Source: CAZCZZ01 sp964503335
GTDB taxonomy: Bacteria > Verrucomicrobiota > Kiritimatiellia > CAIVKH01
Direction of reading: 5' to 3'
Length of the DNA: 20,215 nt
Assembly: GCA_964503335.1 (NCBI GenBank)
Contig: CAZCZZ010000068.1
Coordinates: forward strand, 1 to 20,215
The position numbers were made by a program, and so were the translations under genes. Shown here in pieces: positions 14,532 through 20,215 of this stretch. The notes below the pieces were generated by a model. It was given only the letters and a program-made list of their open reading frames with translations, was not told the origin of the DNA and searched no databases. The first letter of the stretch is position 1, and the number at the start of each line of letters is the position of its first letter.

Positions 14532-15530
14532 ATGGATGAGCCCAAGGCAGACGACCAACCGAGAATCCTGACCAACATGTGCTTCTGGCAGAGCGCTGTT
14601 TGGACACGGGCCGTGTCATCCATCTATCCCCACACAGAACAGCGTGATCCCGACCTGTTGCCTTGGTGGAAAGAAGCAATCGAACTCTGGAAACGCGCCA
14701 GGGCCTGCGACGTCGTAGTCACCCAGGGAGCACGCGAATCGCTGGCCTATGGCCTGCTCTGCCTCGCGACGGGTCGCCCATCGCGACAGGTCCTGTGCGA
14801 GGTCTTTATCGATTCGGCGCGCGAAGGCAGCCTGGCGTGGAACGTCAAAACGCGTCTCTTCCGGCGCATCGCCCGGCGCGCACTCGGTGTCCTGACCAAC
14901 AGTTCGGCAGAGATCGATTCTATCGCGGACCGTTTCGCCCTGTCGCAGTCGAAGCTCCGCTTTGTCCCGCTGCCCTCGACCATCCACGACCCGGCCGCCT
15001 CCGCGACTGACGCTGGCTTTATTCTGTCCGCCGGCCGCTCTCACAGGGACTACCCGCTGCTCCTCCGCATCGCGGAGGATTGTGGACTCCCGATCCACAT
15101 CGTGTGTGGTGACGACGATCTCCTCAATGTGCCTTTGTCCCCCAGCGTCACTGTGCTCCGCGAGTTGGATCGCCATGCTTACCTCGAACAACTCCGCTCG
15201 TGCTCCTTCGTGGTCATTCCGCTCGTGCCTCGCGAGCGCTCAACCGGTCAGGTGGTGGCGCTCGAAGCCATGGCGGTCGGAAAGGCAGTCATCTGCACGC
15301 GCGTCCCGGGAACGATCGACTATGTGGAACATGACAGGAACGGACTGCTTGTCCCGCCCGGCGATGCCCCTGCCCTGCTCGCCTCCATCCGGCGCCTTTC
15401 CACCGATCCTGCCCTGCGCACAAGACTGACCGCTGAAGGCCTGCGCGATGTTCAGTCGAAGTACTCGATCGAAGGCCACGCCCGGAGGAAGCTCGAAGCG
15501 ATTACGGAGCTTTGGCGGAATCGATCGTGA
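14532..15530 (+). CDS. Family 4 (group 1) glycosyltransferase
   Basis: GT-B fold transferase of 332 residues with no signal peptide or membrane segment. The C-terminal half is typical of GT4: a strand FILSAGRSHRDYPLLLRI (163-180), a sugar-nucleotide-binding block STGQVVALEAMAVGKAVIC (237-255, with E245), then VPGTIDYVEHDRNGLLVPPGD (258-278). The N-terminal acceptor domain is short and divergent and begins with NMCFWQSAVWTRAVSS. The likely job is adding a sugar to a lipid-linked or surface glycan; donor and acceptor are unknown. It is transcribed away from the VanZ-like gene and GT2 gene, which suggests a shared glycan context but not a shared transcript. Its 3' end overlaps the convergent tilS gene by 29 bases. 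Confidence 0.88.
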   Translation: MDEPKADDQPRILTNMCFWQSAVWTRAVSSIYPHTEQRDPDLLPWWKEAIELWKRARACDVVVTQGARESLAYGLLCLATGRPSRQVLCEVFIDSAREGSLAWNVKTRLFRRIARRALGVLTNSSAEIDSIADRFALSQSKLRFVPLPSTIHDPAASATDAGFILSAGRSHRDYPLLLRIAEDCGLPIHIVCGDDDLLNVPLSPSVTVLRELDRHAYLEQLRSCSFVVIPLVPRERSTGQVVALEAMAVGKAVICTRVPGTIDYVEHDRNGLLVPPGDAPALLASIRRLSTDPALRTRLTAEGLRDVQSKYSIEGHARRKLEAITELWRNRS

Positions 15531-16863
15531 TGCGCAGCGACGGACTTTCCGGCGTGGGAACGATCCAGCCCGCATCCACGGCATAGCCGGGCAACCACAC
15601 AATCTTTCCCCGGCAGGTCACAACAGGCACGCTCGTCCGGAGTTCCGGCGGAACCTTGCGGTCTGTGAAGATGTCCTGCAGCTTCTTCGTCCCGCGCAAA
15701 CCCTGCGGCTTCATGGCATCGCCATGCCGCCAGGTTCGAACCTTGATCGACGATCTTCCGACCTTGTTGCGGTTGAGGAAACCCACGACAGGAAGCTGAC
15801 CGATACGCTGACCCCTGAAAGCCTCGTAACCGGATGTGACTTCAACCTTCACTGTGAACCGCGCATTCTTCCTGACCACCGGATTGCGCGCACGGCTGAT
15901 GGAAAGTCGCTGCCCGGATCGGACTGCACGATGCCCCTGCGAGAGGTCAACCTGCGCGGCTTCAGAACCGACCAGTCGAACGACGCGCTGCACCATGTCG
16001 GAGTCAATCGCCGCCGCATCGGGCAATCGCAGCGATAGCCAAAGGTGAATCACGTGGCGCAGCACAGCGACATCGAGTCGCTTCAACGCGTTCATATCCA
16101 ACTCGTCACCCGCCGCGACCTTCTTGAGCCAGCGCGCGGTCTCCGCGCGCAGCAGCGCATGGTCTTCACGGCACAACGCAGCAAGGCGGACGAGCGATGC
16201 GGTGATCGACGGGTTGATGCGTTCGCGCAACAGCGGAAGGACTTCAAGGCGAATCCGGTTGCGCTGGTACACGTCGTCCTTGTTCGACGCGTCCTCACGC
16301 CAGCCGAGGCGATGGCGCGCAAGGAAACGCACCGCTTCCCCGTGGTGCACATCGAGCAGGGGGCGGATGACCCGAAAACCGCTGGATGCACTCCCATAGT
16401 CCATGCCGCCCAGTCCTTGCAGACTCGTGCCGCGGCAAATCCTCAGCAGTACGGTCTCCGCCTGGTCGTCCATTGTGTGTCCAGTGGCCACGACGGCACC
16501 GTCTATGGATTGCGATAGCTCGCGGAATAGGGATCGACGCGCATCGCGCGCGGCCATTTCGATGGACACACGCGCGTCGCGGGCAAGCTGGCGAACATTC
16601 ACGTGGTGTGAAATGCAGGCGAGTCCGAGACGCCAGGCGGTCTCCTGCACAAAGCGTTCATCGCTATCGGACTCGCGCCCCCGGAGGCCGTGGTTCACAT
16701 GGGCCACGATGATCGGGAGAGTGAAGAGGCCGCGACTTCGGAGATCGTGCAGGGCGTGCAGCATCGCGACGGAATCTGCGCCACCGGAAACGGCGGCTAC
16801 AATCGTGGATGCACCATCAAGAAGAGCGCGCTGCAGAACCGTCTGTTGGACACGCTGCAGCAT
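15502..16863 (-). CDS. tilS: tRNA(Ile)-lysidine synthetase
   Basis: Cytoplasmic enzyme of 453 residues that converts the wobble C of the CAU-anticodon tRNA-Ile to lysidine so that it reads AUA. The ATP pyrophosphatase P-loop SGGADS is at 26-31, followed by the AHVNHGLRG and GHTMDDQAETVLLR (about 126-139) motifs of the N-terminal domain. A linker domain and a C-terminal TilS_C domain (VRTWRHGDAMKPQGLRGTKKLQ and the IVWLPGYAVDAGW block) complete it, so this is the long form as in E. coli. ATG 16863 is 6 bases past the serS stop: the two tRNA-related genes are one transcript. Its last 29 bases overlap the end of the convergent GT4 gene. Confidence 0.95.
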   Translation of the reverse strand: MLQRVQQTVLQRALLDGASTIVAAVSGGADSVAMLHALHDLRSRGLFTLPIIVAHVNHGLRGRESDSDERFVQETAWRLGLACISHHVNVRQLARDARVSIEMAARDARRSLFRELSQSIDGAVVATGHTMDDQAETVLLRICRGTSLQGLGGMDYGSASSGFRVIRPLLDVHHGEAVRFLARHRLGWREDASNKDDVYQRNRIRLEVLPLLRERINPSITASLVRLAALCREDHALLRAETARWLKKVAAGDELDMNALKRLDVAVLRHVIHLWLSLRLPDAAAIDSDMVQRVVRLVGSEAAQVDLSQGHRAVRSGQRLSISRARNPVVRKNARFTVKVEVTSGYEAFRGQRIGQLPVVGFLNRNKVGRSSIKVRTWRHGDAMKPQGLRGTKKLQDIFTDRKVPPELRTSVPVVTCRGKIVWLPGYAVDAGWIVPTPESPSLRITIDSAKAP

Positions 16864-16869
16864 GGCACC

Positions 16870-18012
16870 CTACCCGCCGAGTCGCTCGAGCCCTCCCATG
16901 TACGGCCGGATGGCTTCGGGAAGCACCACGCTCCCGTCGGCCTGCTGGTTCTGCTCGAGGATGGCGACAAAGAGTCGGGCCAGGGCGACGCCGGATCCGT
17001 TCAAGGTATGCACAAGNNNNNNNNNNNNNNNNNNNNNNNNNNNNNNNNNNNNNNNNNNNNNNNNNNNNNNNNNNNNNNNNNNNNNNNNNNNNNNNNNNNN
17101 NNNNNNNNNNNNNNNNTTCTCCAGCTCGTCGTACGACGTCTCCGGAGCGCAGAATTTCACCATCTCCACCTTGTCGAATTGATGAACGCGAATGATCCCG
17201 CGCGTCTCACGACCGGCGGCCCCGGCTTCGCGACGAAAACACGGCGTGTAGGCGGCCAGCTTCACGGGCAGGGCCTGCGTGAGAATCTCGTCCCTGTAGA
17301 TATTCGTCACCGGCACCTCGGCCGTCGGAATCATCCACAGGTCATCGGACGGCACGTGGTACATGTCTTCCTTCATCTTCGGAAGCTGACCCGTACCGAT
17401 CATCGAAGCCGTATTCACGACAAACGGCGGAGACACCTCGGTATAGCCATGATCGCGCGTGTGGACATCGAGCATAAAATTGATCAGGGCACGCTCCAGC
17501 CGGGCACCGGCACCGGTGTACAGCGGGAAGCCCGCGCCGGTGATCTTTGTCCCACGGTCAAAGTCGATAAGCCCCAGCTTCGTCGCGATTTCCCAGTGCG
17601 GTAACGGCTTGAATGCGTATTCCTTGGGCTTGCCCACTTCACGCACGACCTTGTTGTCGCCCGAATCCTTACCCACGGGGACAGACGCGTGCGGAACGTT
17701 CGGAATGGAGAGCAGCGCTTCGTTCAATTGCTGCTCGATGGTCGCCACATCCTTGTCGATCTGGGCAATGCGATCGCCTGCAGCGCGCATTTCCAGCTGG
17801 ATGGCGGAAATGTCCTCGCCGGCCTTCTTTTTGATGCCGATTTCCTTGGAGACCGTATTGCGCCTGTTCTTGAGCGCCTCGACCTCGGTAAGAAGCTGAC
17901 GGCGCTGCTTGTCCAGATCGAGGAGCGGATCCAGGCTGATGGGAGAGTTGCGATTCAGTAGAGCCTGGCGTACCTCGCCCTCGGATTCGCGAATTCGTTT
18001 GATATCGAGCAT
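16870..18012 (-). CDS. serS: Seryl-tRNA synthetase, interrupted by an assembly gap
   Basis: Class II synthetase that charges tRNA-Ser. Visible: the N-terminal coiled-coil arm (about 27-105, Lys/Glu/Gln rich), the TAEVPVT serine loop (230-236), class II motif 2 (FRREAGAAGRETRG, 259-272) and motif 3 near the C-terminus (NGSGVALARLFVAILEQNQQADG). The 100 N at 17017-17116 remove the part between DELE and LVHTLNGSG. Compared with E. coli SerS about 77 residues are expected there, so about 230 bases, not 100, are missing. The reading frame is open on both sides and matches the same frame across the N run, so the gene is probably intact in the cell. ATG 18012 has a weak AGG ribosome-binding site and follows the upstream stop by 12 bases. 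Confidence 0.93.
   Translation of the reverse strand: MLDIKRIRESEGEVRQALLNRNSPISLDPLLDLDKQRRQLLTEVEALKNRRNTVSKEIGIKKKAGEDISAIQLEMRAAGDRIAQIDKDVATIEQQLNEALLSIPNVPHASVPVGKDSGDNKVVREVGKPKEYAFKPLPHWEIATKLGLIDFDRGTKITGAGFPLYTGAGARLERALINFMLDVHTRDHGYTEVSPPFVVNTASMIGTGQLPKMKEDMYHVPSDDLWMIPTAEVPVTNIYRDEILTQALPVKLAAYTPCFRREAGAAGRETRGIIRVHQFDKVEMVKFCAPETSYDELEXXXXXXXXXXXXXXXXXXXXXXXXXXXXXXXXXXLVHTLNGSGVALARLFVAILEQNQQADGSVVLPEAIRPYMGGLERLGG
17017..17116. other. Assembly gap (100 N) inside serS
   Basis: Exactly 100 undetermined bases. A round 100 is a common placeholder for a scaffold join of unknown size. Alignment of the flanking serS codons with known SerS suggests the true gap is about 230 bases, with a length that leaves remainder 1 on division by 3. 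Confidence 0.97.
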
Positions 18013-18024
18013 GGTGCGACCTGG

Positions 18025-18654
18025 TCAGCGGAGCATGAAGAACCCGGACTCTTCATCGAGCGGGATACCGATCTCCCGGGCGCGGTTCTGGAGATTGACC
18101 AGCCACGGGGGATCGAAATTGCGGCCAATGCGGTCCAGGTCCTCGAGCGTGGCATAGGGGGACATGACACTCTGCGGGTTGGGAGACAAATCGAGCCCCA
18201 TCAGGTAGCCGACACCACGCATGGCCTGTCGCTCGACTCGCCAGATGAACTTCGTTTCGTCCGCGTCGCGGAAGACGCGCACATTAATGACGACAACCTT
18301 CGCCTGCTGGTTGTGCACCCCGTGAGCCGTCAGTTCTTCGGGTCCTTCCATGAGGACCACCATCCCCACTCCAGCTTCGGGCATCTTCTTGCCGGCCGCT
18401 TCCGCCACGGCATCGAACGAAGACATATCTGCTTCAATCACGCCGACATTCTCGAGTTGCATCGCCGTATTCTCTTCAACCCAGCGCTCGATGCCCGCGG
18501 CAAACGATGCATCAACCGGCCCGACCACGCCGAAGGCAAGTCCGGGAACAGGCTTCTTCTCACCGGGTTCGGCGACTGCTTCAGGAGCCGGGTCTTCCGC
18601 AAGACAAGCGCCTGCGGACATCAGGACCAAGAACATAGACAAGTGCTTCTTCAT
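18025..18654 (-). CDS. Secreted archaemetzincin-like protein without zinc ligands
   Basis: A 209-residue exported protein. A signal peptide covers about 1-19 (MKKHLSMFLVLMSAGACLA); the Cys at 17 makes a poor lipobox, so signal peptidase I is more likely. The body resembles archaemetzincins: an N-terminal VGPVDASFAAGIERWVEE block, a strand VVVINVRVF, a helix, then a segment with the exact spacing of the HExxHxxGxxHC(4)CxM zinc site. At each ligand position another residue stands: R146, G147, Y150, L156, S157 and S162, while the helix glycine G153 and the Met-turn M164 remain. The later FCxxC pair reads FDPPW. I infer a catalytically dead member that kept the fold. ATG 18654 is preceded by AGGGA. 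It is first in a run with serS and tilS. The archaemetzincin assignment is by eye. Confidence 0.7.
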   Translation of the reverse strand: MKKHLSMFLVLMSAGACLAEDPAPEAVAEPGEKKPVPGLAFGVVGPVDASFAAGIERWVEENTAMQLENVGVIEADMSSFDAVAEAAGKKMPEAGVGMVVLMEGPEELTAHGVHNQQAKVVVINVRVFRDADETKFIWRVERQAMRGVGYLMGLDLSPNPQSVMSPYATLEDLDRIGRNFDPPWLVNLQNRAREIGIPLDEESGFFMLR

Positions 18655-18720
18655 AAAGATATTCCCTATCCGGCGACCACAATGACTCATCGACGCTTGC
18701 CGTCGTCAAGCTGGCGCACG

Positions 18721-18738
18721 GGATATGGGCGCATATCC
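18721..18738. other. Perfect 7-bp inverted repeat in the metH downstream gap
   Basis: GGATATG, a 4-base loop and CATATCC form a perfect hairpin, extendable by one G-T pair. It lies in the 129-base gap between metH and the archaemetzincin-like gene. No T run follows it on either strand, so it is not a classic terminator; it might be an operator or a terminator variant. The rest of the gap shows no gene. Confidence 0.3.
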
Positions 18739-18783
18739 TATGTTTACGCGGAGGATTTTCAACCTAATCATGCTCAACAACGA

Positions 18784-20215
18784 TCAGGCAGGGTCATAGC
18801 CAAGGTTCGGCGCCAGCCACTTTTCGACCGTGGCCACAGGCAGATTCTTGCGCCTGGCGTAGTCCTGAACCTGGTCCCTGACAATCCGGCCCAAGCCAAA
18901 GTAGGCCGACTCCGGATGCGAGAAATAGAAGCCACTGACGGCGGCGCCGGGGTACATCGCAAAGCTTTCCGTGAGCTGAATCCCCGCCTTCGCGGGAGCG
19001 TCGAGAAGGTTGAACAGAGGTCCCTTCTCCGTGTGATCCGGGCAGGCCGGATAGCCCGGTGCCGGTCGGATTCCGCGGTACTTCTCCGAGACGAGGTCAT
19101 CGTTGCTCAGCGCCTCGTCCTTGGCATAGCCCCAGAACTCCTTGCGCACCCGCTCGTGCAGGTGTTCCGCAAAGGCCTCGGCCAGACGGTCCGCCAGCGC
19201 CTTCAGCAGGATCGCGTTGTAGTCGTCGTTCTGCGATTCGAACATCTTCACAAACGGCTCGATGCCCAGTCCGGCAGTTACCGCAAACCCGCCAAGGTAG
19301 TCCGCCTTGCCGCTGCCCTTGGGCGCGATGTAGTCGGACAGACAGACGTTGGGACGCCCCGTCTGCTTCTTCATCTGCTGGCGCAGGAAATGGAACGTCT
19401 GAAAGGGCTTGTCCCTGTTCTCATCCGCATACAGCTCCACATCGTCACCCACGGAGTTCGCGGGCCAGAAGCCGAACACGGCGGAGGCGCGGACCATCTT
19501 CTCCTTGATCATCCGGTCGAGCATGCCCTGCGCATCGTTGAATACGCGCCGCGCTTCAGCGCCAACGATCGGGTCCTCAAAGATGTCCGGATACAATCCG
19601 CGCAATTGCCACGTGGCGAAATACGGCGTCCAGTCGATCCGGTCGCGAAGACGCTCCAGCGGATAGTCCTCAAGCGCCTTCACACCGATAAACGAAGGCA
19701 CGGGCGGCTCGTAGTTCGACCAATCGATCTTGACGGCATTCGCACGCGCATCCGCGATCGTGAAGAATTCTTCCTTTGCCTGCCGGTTCTTGTGCTGATC
19801 GCGCAGTCCCTCGTACTCGGCGAAGACCTCGGCGCCGTAACCCGCACGGTGTTCAAGGCTCAGGAGCTTGTTCACGACGTTGACGACGCGCGATGCGTCG
19901 GGAACGTAGACAACGGGCTGATCATAGTGCGGTGCGATCTTCACCGCGGTATGCACTTTCGATGTCGTGGCGCCACCGATAAGCAACGGAACCTTGAATC
20001 CGCCGCGTTTCATTTCGGCAGCGACATGGGCCATCTCGTCGAGCGAGGGCGTGATGAGTCCGCTCAGGCCGATAAAGTCCGCCTTCACCTCGCGCGCCGT
20101 CGCCAGGATCTTCTCGCACGGAACCATCACCCCGAGATCCATGACCTCGTAGTTATTGCACTGCAGGACCACGCCGACGATGTTCTTGCCGATATCGTGC
20201 ACGTCGCCTTTGACC
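18784..20215 (-). CDS. metH: Cobalamin-dependent methionine synthase, C-terminal part
   Basis: The 5' part lies beyond the window; 477 codons are visible, from just before the B12 site to the stop. Cobalamin-binding motifs: DVHDIGKN (His that coordinates cobalt), GLSGLITPSLDEM and GGATTS. The C-terminal activation domain carries the S-adenosylmethionine-binding signature RPAPGYPACPDHTEK. These segments match the last about 475 residues of the 1227-residue E. coli enzyme. It transfers a methyl group from methyltetrahydrofolate to homocysteine through B12, and the activation domain re-methylates oxidised cofactor. The homocysteine and folate domains, and any upstream riboswitch, are out of view. 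The frame is open to the window edge; internal starts such as GTG 20202 are not real starts. Confidence 0.97.
   Translation of the reverse strand, partial: VKGDVHDIGKNIVGVVLQCNNYEVMDLGVMVPCEKILATAREVKADFIGLSGLITPSLDEMAHVAAEMKRGGFKVPLLIGGATTSKVHTAVKIAPHYDQPVVYVPDASRVVNVVNKLLSLEHRAGYGAEVFAEYEGLRDQHKNRQAKEEFFTIADARANAVKIDWSNYEPPVPSFIGVKALEDYPLERLRDRIDWTPYFATWQLRGLYPDIFEDPIVGAEARRVFNDAQGMLDRMIKEKMVRASAVFGFWPANSVGDDVELYADENRDKPFQTFHFLRQQMKKQTGRPNVCLSDYIAPKGSGKADYLGGFAVTAGLGIEPFVKMFESQNDDYNAILLKALADRLAEAFAEHLHERVRKEFWGYAKDEALSNDDLVSEKYRGIRPAPGYPACPDHTEKGPLFNLLDAPAKAGIQLTESFAMYPGAAVSGFYFSHPESAYFGLGRIVRDQVQDYARRKNLPVATVEKWLAPNLGYDPA

Noticed and set aside
18655..18720. Promoter with TTGACG for the archaemetzincin-like gene
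   Set aside because: No acceptable -10 element lies 16-18 bases downstream, so it is not supported.

Overview
The window reads like a chromosomal piece of a GC-rich Gram-negative bacterium of the PVC superphylum (Kiritimatiellota, Verrucomicrobiota or Lentisphaerota). This is an inference. It rests on a secreted protein with thrombospondin type 3-like calcium repeats and a Verrucomicrobia-style C-terminal module, on a rhomboid protease with the C-terminal tail seen in such genomes, and on an envelope-biogenesis gene cluster. Almost every gene lies on the minus strand; only two (6303-7463 and 14532-15530) are on the plus strand. A run of exactly 100 N marks a scaffold gap inside serS.

Layout. 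1-422 is a cluster built around tRNA-Gly(CCC). One intact tRNA gene (265-339) is followed, in its direction of transcription, by at least three near-identical 98-bp units. In each unit the acceptor 3' strand, T arm and CCA are kept, the D arm is reduced, and the anticodon arm is replaced by a perfect 10-bp palindrome. A half tRNA with a related palindrome lies just upstream (371-422). 441-1529 holds three small genes: a GIY-YIG domain protein, an unrecognised 97-residue protein and a CBS-pair protein. 1610-6172 is a tightly packed peptide ABC transporter operon of YejB/YejE type with two separate ATPases and an unusually large YejE periplasmic region. 6303-7463 is a divergently transcribed secreted repeat protein.

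7471-12584 is one compact run transcribed purA, uppS, cdsA, rseP, rhomboid protease. It links adenylate synthesis to undecaprenyl carrier synthesis, phospholipid synthesis and intramembrane proteolysis. 12714-14428 carries a VanZ-like membrane protein with a sugar-binding-like C-terminus and a DPM1-like GT2 glycosyltransferase. A divergent GT4 glycosyltransferase (14532-15530) suggests a small surface-glycan neighbourhood. 15502-18654 is transcribed as a secreted archaemetzincin-like protein that has lost every zinc ligand, then serS (with the gap), then tilS. The window closes with the C-terminal 477 codons of cobalamin-dependent methionine synthase metH.

The two observations most worth following are the tRNA-Gly-derived palindrome array (1-422) and the apparent pseudo-archaemetzincin (18025-18654). 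The rest is mostly recognisable housekeeping and transport genes. No CRISPR array, insertion sequence or prophage is visible.
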